A stretch of 38,155 nucleotides of DNA from positions 1-38,155 of the IMG/VR virus record IMGVR_UViG_3300025929_000033; one strand, 5' to 3'. The position numbers and the translations under genes were made by a program. Below are positions 5,989 to 12,899 of the stretch, in pieces. Position 1 is the stretch's first letter; the number at the start of each line of letters is the position of its first letter. The stretch is from a virus. The notes below the pieces were generated by a model. It was not told the DNA's origin, ran no database searches, and saw only the letters and a program-made list of their open reading frames with translations.

Positions 5989-7256
5989 GAACGCCCCTCC
6001 GATTTCAGGGCGGCGAGGGCTTTGGCGGCGCGGCGAAGATGGCCGTAGGTCGCGACAACGGCAGATGATCCGAATGCCCCTGCCCATCGGACAAAAACAG
6101 TGTCATCAGGGCGCAGCGGGAACGTGGGAGACTTTTCGATCAGCGCGCGCTCAAACTTCACGAACGCCGCAAACGGCTCCAGCGCCTCCACCGCGATCCG
6201 CACCCTGTCTTCATCGGCGGCGTGGGTCGGGGATGGGTGGGCGTCTCGGAGTGCCAAAATCCGCGATCCCTTGGCCCCGTAATGTTCCCGCTCCTCATCG
6301 AATATTTGATACCAGGCGTCGGGGTTCTGTTTGGACTGACGGAACCACGCCACAGGCTCCCCCGCCGCCCCTTCGTCCTGGGCCTCGGCTCGGGCGGGGG
6401 TGGTGGAGAGGGCGGCACGCGCAACTGTTTGAGCCTCTTCGGCGGTCAGAGCAGGCTCTACGGTGATGTCGGTTTGGCAGTAGCCAGAGCGGTGCTGCTG
6501 TTCACCTGCAATACGCTCAAGTGCTTTCAGCCAAATGTCGTAGCGTCCAGCCCCGGCCATGAACGCATCGACCATTTCGTCAGCAGAATAGTCTCTGTCA
6601 GCCGGATCGCATTCGACGTGCCGATTGAGCCACGACCACGCCGCGTCTTCCCCGCTGCTGTGCTGGCCTCCCAAGGCGAGGGGGCGGGCGGACACGGCGT
6701 CGTTCCAGCCGTTCGCGTAGGACAGTTGGGGCGCGTTCGGGCAGTCCCAACGCGACGGATCAACAAGGGCAATAACATCGCCGCCACCCATCATCTGTTC
6801 CCGCGTCTCTCCGCTCGGTTGGGGGCGAAGGTTTTGGATTTCCTCAAAGCGGCCGTCCGTGAACTCGGCATGACGGCGCGCCCATAAAGACCCGTCGTCG
6901 CCCTGGTAGATGACCACGTTCTCGTCATCCAGCAGGCCGGACGGCGAGCATTGCGCCTTGCCGAAGCCAAGAGACGTGTAAGTCGTTCCGCGCTCCTTGT
7001 GCCGCCAACGGCGACCGGCCATCGCGTCGGGACGAACCAATCCTTGCACGTCCCGCTCCGACCCGCTCGCTTCGACCGGAGCGGTGGGGGCGAGGCTTAT
7101 AACGGCGCGAACACCCGCCTCAAGTTCGGTGCGTTCACTGTTCAGTTCGTCGCCGCCATAATTGGAATAGGCCCAGCCGTTACCGCCAAGGGCTTCGTGT
7201 AGCGCCCTGACTGCGGCGTCCATGTCCAGCGGGCCGGGTGTGGGGGCTTGGGTCAT
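5985..7256 (-). CDS. Large Ea22-like mosaic early protein
   Basis: 423 residues. I place the start at the ATG at 7256 because GATGGAGAGAGAA lies just before it; a second ATG four codons upstream overlaps that RBS. The protein looks assembled from modules: an N-terminal DMDAAVRALHEAL segment, a middle region with EPVAWFRQSKQNPDAWYQIF as in Ead/Ea22-type proteins, and a C-terminal RIAVEALEPFAAFVKFERAL...GHLRRAAKALAAL helix. These segments are common in early operons of temperate and lytic phages. It is preceded by a probable internal promoter at 7280-7308. The role is unknown. Confidence 0.7.
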   Translation of the reverse strand: MTQAPTPGPLDMDAAVRALHEALGGNGWAYSNYGGDELNSERTELEAGVRAVISLAPTAPVEASGSERDVQGLVRPDAMAGRRWRHKERGTTYTSLGFGKAQCSPSGLLDDENVVIYQGDDGSLWARRHAEFTDGRFEEIQNLRPQPSGETREQMMGGGDVIALVDPSRWDCPNAPQLSYANGWNDAVSARPLALGGQHSSGEDAAWSWLNRHVECDPADRDYSADEMVDAFMAGAGRYDIWLKALERIAGEQQHRSGYCQTDITVEPALTAEEAQTVARAALSTTPARAEAQDEGAAGEPVAWFRQSKQNPDAWYQIFDEEREHYGAKGSRILALRDAHPSPTHAADEDRVRIAVEALEPFAAFVKFERALIEKSPTFPLRPDDTVFVRWAGAFGSSAVVATYGHLRRAAKALAALKSEGRS

Positions 7257-7279
7257 TTCTCTCTCCATCTGATGTAAAT

Positions 7280-7308
7280 ACGCTAGTCGTGCTTTATTGC
7301 CCCGTCAA
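7280..7308 (-). promoter_or_regulatory. Probable internal leftward promoter
   Basis: On the minus strand TTGACG (7308-7303) and TAGCGT (7285-7280) are separated by 17 bases, upstream of the 5985-7256 gene. The -35 hexamer is identical to that of the main leftward promoter at 9172-9177. The -10 is weak. The spacer holds ATAAAGCACGACT, a 13-mer whose halves recur near the 9150-9177 promoter and may be an operator. Confidence 0.4.
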
Positions 7309-7489
7309 GGGCCTTCTTGCGCCGCGTATCCCACGCCTTCTTTGCACGCTCTGACCGACGCTCTGGCGACCAGTCATCCCATGACGCCTTCGCCGCCGCA
7401 CTCGCCGCACCTGGCTTGTCTCGGAACGGCCTGTGCGTGGACGCCTGCCCGCCTTTGGACGCGCGTTCGGTTAGGGTGAGTTTGGTCAA
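7283..7489 (-). CDS. Small basic protein with TTG start
   Basis: 68 residues, MTKLTLTERASKGGQASTHR... then ASAAAKASWDDWSPERRSERAKKAWDTRRKKAL. I choose TTG at 7489: GGAGG sits five bases upstream and the TTGA overlap couples it to the previous stop. The ERASKGGQAS and RAKKAWDTRRKK elements resemble the small DNA-binding repeats near HNH and NUMOD proteins, but this resemblance is weak. The function is unknown. Confidence 0.6.
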   Translation of the reverse strand: MTKLTLTERASKGGQASTHRPFRDKPGAASAAAKASWDDWSPERRSERAKKAWDTRRKKALDGAIKHD

Positions 7490-7680
7490 AGGGGCCTCCA
7501 ATGCGTCGGCGTGTAATAGACATACATTCTGTCATCAGCCGTGAACCACAGCCGACCGTTTGCGCCGCCCCGTTTCAGCTTTGACTCATTGCGAGGGCCG
7601 TGGTCGTCATCGTCAATTTTTGTATGAACGACCTCGCCAATCGCGGGTAAAATAGCTTCCGTTTTAATCCAATCACTCAC
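7486..7680 (-). CDS. DUF551-like small protein
   Basis: 64 residues from GTG, in a GTGA overlap. The pattern MSDWIKTEAILPAIGEVVHT, followed by GRLWFTADD and the closing VYYTPTHWRPL, is that of the DUF551 family: a W...LP..G..V start and a THWRPLP-like end, common in early regions of enterobacterial and other phages. The biochemical role of the family is not established. It is coupled to both neighbours. Confidence 0.7.
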   Translation of the reverse strand: MSDWIKTEAILPAIGEVVHTKIDDDDHGPRNESKLKRGGANGRLWFTADDRMYVYYTPTHWRPL

Positions 7681-7934
7681 GCCCCAACCCTCCGCAACAC
7701 TTCTTTCTCCTCAAGATGCGCTTCCAGTTCGCGTTTGGCCTTAACCGTCAGAGGCCCCAGGTCAGCCATCAGCGACTTCAGAACCTCCCGCGCGACGAGG
7801 CAATCCTCCTGCGCGCTGAGGATGCTCTGTAGCGTTCCTGCATTGTTCATTTTCATAGCCGCACGGTTAAGCGCAGCAGCCGCGTTGAGGGCCTTCTGGT
7901 GCGTCGTGCGGGGGATGGTGGTTTTGGGGGTCAT
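7677..7934 (-). CDS. Helical hypothetical protein
   Basis: 85 residues from the ATG at 7934 in an ATGA overlap with the upstream gene; a longer frame to 7967 is only shadow sequence. The product (MTPKTTIPRTTHQKALNAAA... EDCLVAREVLKSLMADLGPLTVKAKRELEAHLEEKEVL) is almost entirely helical. No family is recognised. Confidence 0.65.
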   Translation of the reverse strand: MTPKTTIPRTTHQKALNAAAALNRAAMKMNNAGTLQSILSAQEDCLVAREVLKSLMADLGPLTVKAKRELEAHLEEKEVLRRVGA

Positions 7935-8140
7935 GCCACAGACTCCACGACAGGCGTCCACTTCCATCGCCCGCTATTTGCGCGGAAAACCTTTTCTTGG
8001 ATTTCGACCGCCCCATCCTGCCCGTAAACGAGTGCGTAATGTCGGGCCTCTTTTAAAGCATCGGCGCGGCTCGCCGCATACGCGCTGGCTACCTCCATGC
8101 CGTCTTGCACTACGCGGAAATCAAATCCTGGCTCAGCCAT
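7931..8140 (-). CDS. Small hypothetical protein
   Basis: 69 residues beginning MAEPGFDFRVVQDGMEVASA, with a possible alpha/beta fold (ADALKEARHYALVYGQDGAVEIQEKVF). The start at 8140 has GGAGAAG upstream and overlaps the previous stop by one base (TGATG). It is part of the tightly packed leftward operon. The function is unknown. Confidence 0.65.
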   Translation of the reverse strand: MAEPGFDFRVVQDGMEVASAYAASRADALKEARHYALVYGQDGAVEIQEKVFRANSGRWKWTPVVESVA

Positions 8141-8292
8141 CACTCTTCTCCATCTTTCATGTCTGCGCACTCACGCAGACGGGTTTTAATATCCAGGGCC
8201 TGTAGTCCGGTCAGGTCGCCGGGTCGGATCGCGCCTTCTCGTGCGCCCATGCAGGCGAGGATCAGGCGGGCATCTAGGGGGGTTAGGATCAC
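8140..8292 (-). CDS. 50-residue hypothetical protein, GTG start
   Basis: Product MILTPLDARLILACMGAREG followed by AIRPGDLTGLQALDIKTRL and an acidic end. It starts at GTG in a GTGA overlap with the preceding membrane-protein gene and ends one base into the next start, so it is coupled on both sides. It is too short to be obvious in an ORF scan. The helix-rich sequence resembles no family I know. Confidence 0.6.
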   Translation of the reverse strand: MILTPLDARLILACMGAREGAIRPGDLTGLQALDIKTRLRECADMKDGEE

Positions 8293-8408
8293 GTCATCAC
8301 CTTCAGCGCCACAAACAGCGCAACCGCGCCAACGACAGGCCAGAAGAGCATCCGTGCGACGCCCTCTGCGATCTGGCCCGGTGTGGGTTCGAATCCGTCA
8401 AAATTCAT
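8289..8408 (-). CDS. Single-span membrane microprotein
   Basis: 39 residues: MNFDGFEPTPGQIAEGVARM, then a transmembrane segment LFWPVVGAVALFVALKV. The start at 8408 lies in an ATGA overlap; the longer frame upstream is a shadow of the neighbouring gene. Position within the early operon suggests a host-membrane effector, for example superinfection exclusion, but nothing specific supports this. Confidence 0.6.
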   Translation of the reverse strand: MNFDGFEPTPGQIAEGVARMLFWPVVGAVALFVALKVMT

Positions 8409-8635
8409 TGTGTAGCCTCGTAAATATAAACGGTTTCGTCTGGCAAAACGCCGTATTCCGTGCGGACCTTTAGTCGGCCTTCCATCGCAAGCCGAAGCAC
8501 AGCATAGCCCCACGTTCCCCGCGCCACGTTCTGATAGGGCGACATACGGATAGGGGCAGACGCGATAATCTCTTCGTCTGTCGGTTCTGGAGGCGCGACG
8601 TAGGTTTGCGTGATTACTTTTTTACGCCACCACAT
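8405..8635 (-). CDS. Small hypothetical protein
   Basis: 76 residues beginning MWWRKKVITQTYVAPPEPTD and ending GVLPDETVYIYEATQ. Its start overlaps the preceding gene by 14 bases. The N-terminal MWWRKK and central NVARGTWGYAVLRLAMEGRL are notable but match no family I can name. It is coupled downstream through ATGA. Confidence 0.6.
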   Translation of the reverse strand: MWWRKKVITQTYVAPPEPTDEEIIASAPIRMSPYQNVARGTWGYAVLRLAMEGRLKVRTEYGVLPDETVYIYEATQ

Positions 8636-8843
8636 GGCTAGACCCCTTCATCGCGGCACGAGCCGCCTTGCGTTCGTCGGACAGGACGCGGACGATGATG
8701 CGCTGACCGTTGGCGAGGGTGACGTGAAGAACTGGCTCCAGTCCGTTCAAAATCTCCCGGCATTCGTATTCGTCTTCATTCCAAGGCCAAATATCAAATT
8801 CCACAAAGCCGCCCATCACCGCTTCCCACGGCTTAACGTCCAT
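8622..8843 (-). CDS. Small hypothetical protein
   Basis: 73 residues from ATG 8843 (MDVKPWEAVMGGFVEFDIWP). Two beta-rich stretches follow (EILNGLEPVLHVTLANGQRIIVRVL) and a basic tail with KAARAAMKGSSHVVA. A longer frame to 8924 is tryptophan/arginine-rich shadow. It overlaps the upstream gene by 11 bases. The function is unknown. Confidence 0.6.
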   Translation of the reverse strand: MDVKPWEAVMGGFVEFDIWPWNEDEYECREILNGLEPVLHVTLANGQRIIVRVLSDERKAARAAMKGSSHVVA

Positions 8844-9120
8844 TTTCCGCCTCCATCTTCGCCACCGCCACAGCACAGCCAACGAGATAGGCTTCGTCTG
8901 CGCTGACTTCGGGGATTGCCTCAATCATCCAGTCAATCGTGTTCTCTGGCAGCTTGAAACGCTTAGCCAAATCTACAATCGACTGTCCCAATTCCGAACA
9001 CCACGCAGCCCGCTCATGAGCCTCGTCTCGCGTTGCCTGGTTCTGTCCGTGCGCCTCGACGTAATCACGAATGAACTCGTTGTAGGCGTTAGTTAGCTTC
9101 TGTTCTTCAGCGGTCGCCAT
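8833..9120 (-). CDS. First gene of the leftward early operon, helical protein
   Basis: 95 residues, MATAEEQKLTNAYNEFIRDY... with a helix-turn-helix-like stretch at SIVDLAKRFKLPENTIDWMIEAI. The ATG at 9120 is preceded by GGATGGAGAGAACGAC, the best form of the phage's early ribosome site. Promoter TTGACG-N16-TATGGT lies 30-57 bases upstream. Fourteen bases of its leader (9123-9136) are exactly complementary to the loop region of the candidate RNA at 21884-21897, so it is a possible antisense target. No family is recognised. Confidence 0.7.
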   Translation of the reverse strand: MATAEEQKLTNAYNEFIRDYVEAHGQNQATRDEAHERAAWCSELGQSIVDLAKRFKLPENTIDWMIEAIPEVSADEAYLVGCAVAVAKMEAENGR

Positions 9121-9149
9121 GTCGTTCTCTCCATCCAATCGACACCCTC

Positions 9150-9177
9150 ACCATACACGCATAAAGCACCGCGTCAA
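9150..9177 (-). promoter_or_regulatory. Main leftward early promoter
   Basis: Minus strand: TTGACG at 9177-9172, 16-base spacer, TATGGT at 9155-9150. This is the best sigma-70-type match in the window and points into the leader of the first leftward gene. TATGGT recurs as the -10 of three rightward promoters at 21643, 21813 and 22264. Direct partial repeats ATAAAGCAC and AAGCACGACT at 9161-9185 flank the -35 and may be operator half-sites. Confidence 0.65.
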
Positions 9178-9214
9178 GCACGACTTATCGCTTGCAACGC
9201 GCGTTAGGCTGTGC

Positions 9215-9325
9215 ATGATGAGGACAGGCCGCACAGGGTGGTCCCATGAACAACTACACAGACTCCGCGAATTGGTTAGCAAGGCTGATCGGCTGGCGGG
9301 GTTGATTGAGGGAGCAGGACGATGA
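9215..9325 (+). CDS. 36-residue basic peptide, first gene of the rightward early group
   Basis: MMRTGRTGWSHEQLHRLREL followed by VSKADRLAGLIEGAGR. The frame opens further upstream to 9119, but that covers the divergent promoter region, so I take ATG 9215. It ends in an ATGA overlap with the next gene, which supports translation. AGG lies about seven bases before the start. The helical, leucine-spaced sequence is compatible with a small regulatory peptide. Evidence is limited to coupling. Confidence 0.4.
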   Translation: MMRTGRTGWSHEQLHRLRELVSKADRLAGLIEGAGR

Positions 9326-9930
9326 GTAAGTTTTTTGATTGGATGTTTGGCGAAGAGCGTCCGCAGGCAAGGATTGAGGTAGAAAAAAGCAAGGAGCCGA
9401 AAGTGAAGAAAGAGCGCGGATCGTTTGCGACATCACCCGCTGATATTGAGGCTTCAAAAGCGGCAAAAAAAGCATGGGAGCAAAGGGAAAAGGCAGCTTA
9501 CGACGCCTTTGTGCCAAAAGAACCCGCCTTCAAGATCGTTCAAGTTCCGGCAGGCCATTTTTTAATTCTGCGTCGCTATACACAAAGAGCCAATGATATT
9601 GGCTTCGGTTTGTGGACGTATGACTATCATCCATGGGCAGACGAAATCGATAAATGGCCCGTTGGTCCTTATGACGCATACGAAACGGTGAAAAACACCG
9701 ACGCGCCCATCATGACAAAGGAATACGGCTCGTTCCGATATACGTATGGAAACGAATATCGCCTGACCGGTTATGCGGACCTCGCGTTCAACGTATTCGA
9801 GGACGCTGAAGCCTATCTGTTCCGCATGGCCCAGCCACAGGATTGCGAAGTCGGTTACGACTTCCCGCCGCTCAAGAAGCGCGCCAAGCCCACTGTCAAA
9901 AAAGCCAAAGCCACAGGCACACCCCAATGA
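9322..9930 (+). CDS. Hypothetical early protein, lysine-rich ends
   Basis: 202 residues. The N-terminus has MSKFFDWMFGEERPQARIEV and a charged linker to about residue 65. A central folded region (FKIVQVPAGHFLILRRYT... GFGLWTYDYHPWADEIDKWPVGPYDAYETV) is aromatic-rich, and the C-terminus is a basic tail (KKRAKPTVKKAKATGTPQ). Its codons look visibly less GC-biased than those of the neighbours, suggesting recent acquisition. It is coupled to the GcrA-like gene by ATGA. I do not recognise the family. Confidence 0.75.
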   Translation: MSKFFDWMFGEERPQARIEVEKSKEPKVKKERGSFATSPADIEASKAAKKAWEQREKAAYDAFVPKEPAFKIVQVPAGHFLILRRYTQRANDIGFGLWTYDYHPWADEIDKWPVGPYDAYETVKNTDAPIMTKEYGSFRYTYGNEYRLTGYADLAFNVFEDAEAYLFRMAQPQDCEVGYDFPPLKKRAKPTVKKAKATGTPQ

Positions 9931-10268
9931 CCGCACACGACTACGCCGAAGTCAGGCTGATGGCCCGCGCCAGGCAAACATCGGGAATGCCAAGCGGACG
10001 AGACACCGAATGGACAGACAAAGAGGTGAAGGTGCTGACGGACGGGCTGGCGAACAAGGACAGCTACCAGACCATCGCTGACCGCCTCGGCGTCACGCGA
10101 AACACGGTTGGCGGGAAGGTCTATCGCATGAACCGCGCGAAGAAAAAGGCGAATCTGAAAGCGGAGAAAAAACCGCTTGTCGAAATCTCTTGGGACAGGC
10201 GCACGTTTGAGACGTGGGAAGAGCGTAAAGAGCGGCTAGCAAAGGAGCGCGCCAATGTCAGGGCTTAA
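9927..10268 (+). CDS. GcrA-like helix-turn-helix protein
   Basis: 113 residues from ATG 9927 (ATGA overlap). Residues ~28-68 read EWTDKEVKVLTDGLANKDSY then QTIADRLGVTRNTVGGKVYRM, which matches the N-terminal DNA-binding helix-turn-helix of GcrA (WTxxxVxxLxxLW...IAxxLGVTRNAVIGKVHR). GcrA is an alphaproteobacterial cell-cycle regulator that contacts sigma-70 and favours GANTC-methylated promoters. The rest is a lysine-rich linker and a charged helix (TWEERKERLAKERA). The C-terminal cysteine motif of host GcrA is absent here but a similar motif occurs two genes on. Role inferred: redirecting host transcription. Confidence 0.7.
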   Translation: MTAHDYAEVRLMARARQTSGMPSGRDTEWTDKEVKVLTDGLANKDSYQTIADRLGVTRNTVGGKVYRMNRAKKKANLKAEKKPLVEISWDRRTFETWEERKERLAKERANVRA

Positions 10269-10572
10269 CTGTCCACAATGCGGCGCAAAAGGCATGGTCA
10301 CGGACAGCCGTCCACATCCCAAAGGCATTCGTCGCCGCCGTGCCTGTCCCAATGGTCATCGCTACAGTTCGCTTGAGCAGATCGAAGTGATGGGACGTAT
10401 GACCGCCAGCGCATCCAAGCCCCGAGCCACACGCATCAACCTCATGACGCTGCCCCTGACCTATCTGACCATTGACCAGAAGAAGCGCGCCAAGCAGTTC
10501 TTTGCGGCTGGATGGACTCTGGCAGAGGTTGCGCCCCTATTTGACATGAAGCCAGCGGACCTACGCAAATGA
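10255..10572 (+). CDS. NrdR-type zinc ribbon fused to an HTH-like tail
   Basis: 105 residues with AAGGAG before the ATG; overlaps the previous gene by 14 bases. The first 45 residues (LNCPQCGAKGMVTDSRP... IRRRRACPNGHRYSS) copy the zinc ribbon of NrdR, the ribonucleotide reductase repressor, including DSRP and IRRRR. The zinc ligands are C6, C9, C31 and probably H35 in place of the fourth cysteine. The NrdR ATP-cone is missing. Instead, residues ~68-105 (YLTIDQKKRAKQFFAAGWTL... PADLRK) look like a resolvase-type HTH. A small DNA-binding regulator is likely. Confidence 0.6.
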   Translation: MSGLNCPQCGAKGMVTDSRPHPKGIRRRRACPNGHRYSSLEQIEVMGRMTASASKPRATRINLMTLPLTYLTIDQKKRAKQFFAAGWTLAEVAPLFDMKPADLRK

Positions 10573-10811
10573 CCCCCTGGACCCAACGCCAATACGGACA
10601 ATGCGCCTATCTCCTGACCCGCATGGACGCCTGCTGTGCGCCTGTCGCGCGCGGGTCTGCGATGGCGGATCGCTACTGTCTCGACCACTATAACCTCATG
10701 ATAGACCGCGACGGCATGAGGCGCGCACAGGCTAAGCGCGGCGGTTTTAACAAGGGCGTCCCGGCGCGGTTGGCGACGGGGTGGGACCACGGCCGGGAGG
10801 GTGGGAAGTGA
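10569..10811 (+). CDS. Cysteine-motif protein resembling the GcrA C-terminus
   Basis: 80 residues, ATGA-coupled to the zinc-ribbon gene. C12, C22, C23, C37 and H40 are arranged as QCAYLLTRMDACC followed by DRYCLDH. This recalls the C-terminal part of host GcrA (CKWP...F.FCG...YC..H), which contacts sigma-70. The match is by pattern only and spacing differs. The tail is basic and glycine-rich. If correct, the phage has divided GcrA functions over two small genes separated by one. Confidence 0.55.
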   Translation: MTPWTQRQYGQCAYLLTRMDACCAPVARGSAMADRYCLDHYNLMIDRDGMRRAQAKRGGFNKGVPARLATGWDHGREGGK

Positions 10812-11566
10812 GGGACCAGAACATCGGACGCGGACGGTTCATGTTGGGCGACTGCCTAGAGCGCATGGCCGAAATTCCAGACGCATCGGTTGATATGATC
10901 CTGTGCGATCTGCCGTATGGGACGACGCAGAACAAGTGGGACGCGGTAATTCCGTTTGAGCAGCTTTGGGCGCAATACTGGCGCGTCGCCAGGCCCGGCG
11001 CGGCCGTGGCGCTCACGACGCAATGTCCGTTCGACAAGGCGCTCGGCGCGTCACAACTACAGCACCTGAAATACGAATGGATTTGGGAAAAGTCAGAAGC
11101 CACGGGGCATTTGAACGCTAAAAAACAACCGATGAAATGCCATGAAAACATCCTTGTTTTTTATCGCTCCCAATGCGCTTACAGGCCGCAAATGACTAAA
11201 GGCGCCAAGCTGGTTACGATAAAGCAGCGAAGCGCAAATGAGTCTTCAAACTACGGCTCTCAGAAACCTACGACTTATTCCAGTGACGAACGCTACCCAC
11301 GCAGCGTGATCCAGATTCCCAAAGACGATAAAAATGCGAAATTGCACCCCACCCAAAAGCCCGTCGCCCTGTTCGAATACCTGATCCGCACCTATACTGA
11401 CGAGGGCATGACGGTGCTCGACAACTGCGCAGGGTCCGGCACGACCGCAATCGCCGCCGAACGCACCGGGCGCAACTGGATTTGCATCGAGCGCGATCCT
11501 GATTACTACGCCAAAGCCTGCGCGCGCGTTGAGGCTGAGGTGGCGTCTAGGGGCCTGTTCGCATGA
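10808..11566 (+). CDS. DNA adenine/cytosine-N4 methyltransferase, beta class
   Basis: 252 residues from GTG 10808, with GGGAGG upstream and a GTGA overlap. Catalytic motif IV is DLPY (residues 34-37, in ILCDLPYGTT). The target-recognition region lies in the middle, then HPTQKP (180-185) and SAM-binding motif I LDNCAGSGT (204-212). Motif IV before motif I makes it beta class (N4/N6-methyltransferases). No restriction partner is nearby, so it is likely a solitary anti-restriction or regulatory methylase. The catalytic motif DLPY rather than DPPY is a permitted variant. It sits beside the GcrA-like genes. Confidence 0.85.
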   Translation: MRDQNIGRGRFMLGDCLERMAEIPDASVDMILCDLPYGTTQNKWDAVIPFEQLWAQYWRVARPGAAVALTTQCPFDKALGASQLQHLKYEWIWEKSEATGHLNAKKQPMKCHENILVFYRSQCAYRPQMTKGAKLVTIKQRSANESSNYGSQKPTTYSSDERYPRSVIQIPKDDKNAKLHPTQKPVALFEYLIRTYTDEGMTVLDNCAGSGTTAIAAERTGRNWICIERDPDYYAKACARVEAEVASRGLFA

Positions 11567-11607
11567 CCCGCCCCTCCAAGCTCCCGACGTGCGAGAAGTG
11601 CAAATGA
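11563..11607 (+). CDS. 14-residue CxxC micro-ORF linking two genes
   Basis: MTRPSKLPTCEKCK. The start overlaps the methyltransferase stop (ATGA) and the stop overlaps the resolvase start (ATGA). It may be a translational bridge whose only function is to pass ribosomes on, or a genuine micropeptide with a CxxC pair. It is much too short to judge by composition. Confidence 0.35.
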   Translation: MTRPSKLPTCEKCK

Positions 11608-12089
11608 CCTATTTCATCGGAATAGACCCCGGCCTTTCTGGCGCGATTGCTCGCTATGATCCGGAAACCAACGGCCTTGTCGTTCGCGACGTGCCGACGC
11701 ACGAACTGAAGCGAAACGGCAAGACCAAGCGCGAGGTCGATCTGCACGGCCTTGCTCGGATCATGGACGATCTGACGAAAGAAGCGGGCGGATCAATCCT
11801 GATCGAACAGGTCGGTTCAATGCCTGGTCAGGGCGTTTCGTCCGTCTTCGCCTTCGGTAAGGTCTATGGCATCCTGCTTGGCGTCAGCGCCGCGACCTTC
11901 GTGCCGCTCGATACCGTCACGCCCGCCGTGTGGAAGAAGGCGATGGGCGTCACGGCGTCTAAGGATGGATCACGCGCCAAGGCGTCGAGTTTGCTGCCTC
12001 AGTGGTCGCACTATTGGTCACGGGTTAAGGACGACGGGCGGGCAGAGGCTGCGCTTTTGGCTATTTACGCTTCAAGGAATGGAAAATGA
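11604..12089 (+). CDS. RuvC-like Holliday junction resolvase
   Basis: 161 residues from ATG 11604. RuvC-fold motifs are clear: D8 in FIGIDPGLSGA, E69 in ILIEQVGSMPGQG, and an acidic pair D143/D144 in KDDGRAEAALLA. The segment KAMGVTASKDGSRAKA matches phage and poxvirus-type RuvC relatives. It would resolve branched DNA during replication or before packaging. It belongs to a recombination/replication block with the PD-(D/E)XK nuclease and the SSB-like protein. Confidence 0.85.
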   Translation: MTYFIGIDPGLSGAIARYDPETNGLVVRDVPTHELKRNGKTKREVDLHGLARIMDDLTKEAGGSILIEQVGSMPGQGVSSVFAFGKVYGILLGVSAATFVPLDTVTPAVWKKAMGVTASKDGSRAKASSLLPQWSHYWSRVKDDGRAEAALLAIYASRNGK

Positions 12090-12844
12090 ACGCTTTTGAG
12101 ACGCACGGCCTGACGCACCTGTCAGCATCACAAATTAACACCTGGATTGCAGCGCCTAGCCTGTGGGTTATGGAGAAGCTTCTCGGTAAGCGTGGCGGCA
12201 TGGGATGTGCCGCGCACAGAGGGACCGCCGCAGAGGCAGGGATTAGCGCAGGGCTGTTTGACCCCTCATTGAGCCATGAGGATTGCGTAGCGGTCGCCAT
12301 GCCCGTCTATGACCGGCTAACGGCGCTTTCCGGCGATCCCAAGCGCGACACAGAGCGCGCGGTCATTCCCGGCATGGTTCAGCAGGGCCTTGCGGTTCGC
12401 GAGCATGGTTTACCTATCCGTCCGAACGATGGTGCGCAGCACAAGATTGAGGTTCGCCTGGAAGGCGTCAGCGTCCCGATCATCGGCTATCTGGACTGGC
12501 TGTATGCGGAGGAAGTTCTGGACCTCAAGACGACGCTGCGTGTGCCTAGCGCGATGTCGGAGACGCACTTGCGTCAAGCGTCGCTCTACAAGACCGCGCA
12601 TATGGACAAACGGGTTCGCTTTTTCTATGCGTCGGACAAGAAATCCGAGAAGCACACCTTGACGCGGGAGCAATATGACGCTTCCATCAAGCAGCTAACG
12701 CTTTCGGCCCAGCGCCTGGAGCGTTTTCTCGGACTGTCGAAAGACGCCAGAGAACTTGCGGCCATCGTGCCGCACGACAGCAGCAGTTTCTATTTTGCGG
12801 ACGCTCAGACAAAGGCGAACGCAGTCGAGATTTACGGCTACTAA
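12086..12844 (+). CDS. PD-(D/E)XK exonuclease, RecB/Cas4-like
   Basis: 252 residues, ATGA-coupled. The N-terminal SASQINTWIAAPSLWVMEKL is the usual opening of Cas4/RecB-like phage nucleases; HRGTAAEAG (residues 44-52) is motif I; D137 in IGYLDWLY and DLKTT (D147, K149) form the metal-binding core. The following helices (HLRQASLYKTA) fit the fold. It probably supplies 5'-3' degradation or recombination together with the next, SSB-like gene. Confidence 0.8.
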   Translation: MNAFETHGLTHLSASQINTWIAAPSLWVMEKLLGKRGGMGCAAHRGTAAEAGISAGLFDPSLSHEDCVAVAMPVYDRLTALSGDPKRDTERAVIPGMVQQGLAVREHGLPIRPNDGAQHKIEVRLEGVSVPIIGYLDWLYAEEVLDLKTTLRVPSAMSETHLRQASLYKTAHMDKRVRFFYASDKKSEKHTLTREQYDASIKQLTLSAQRLERFLGLSKDARELAAIVPHDSSSFYFADAQTKANAVEIYGY

Positions 12845-12899
12845 CGGTCGTAATGCGCGGTCCCGACGCTTTTCGGGTGGATGAAAAGAGAGAACGAAC

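Noticed and set aside
8385-8400. GGTTCGAATCC, a tRNA T-loop-like string on the plus strand
   Set aside because: Flanking bases do not form a T-stem, no acceptor or anticodon arm lies upstream, and it is inside the reverse-strand coding sequence NFDGFEPTP.
9248-9307. ORF MNNYTDSANWLARLIGWRG
   Set aside because: No ribosome site and no coupling; the overlapping frame ending in an ATGA junction at 9322 is more credible.
12855-12885. CCCGA/TCGGG hairpin before the SSB-like gene
   Set aside because: Short stem with no T-run; not enough to call a terminator or riboswitch.
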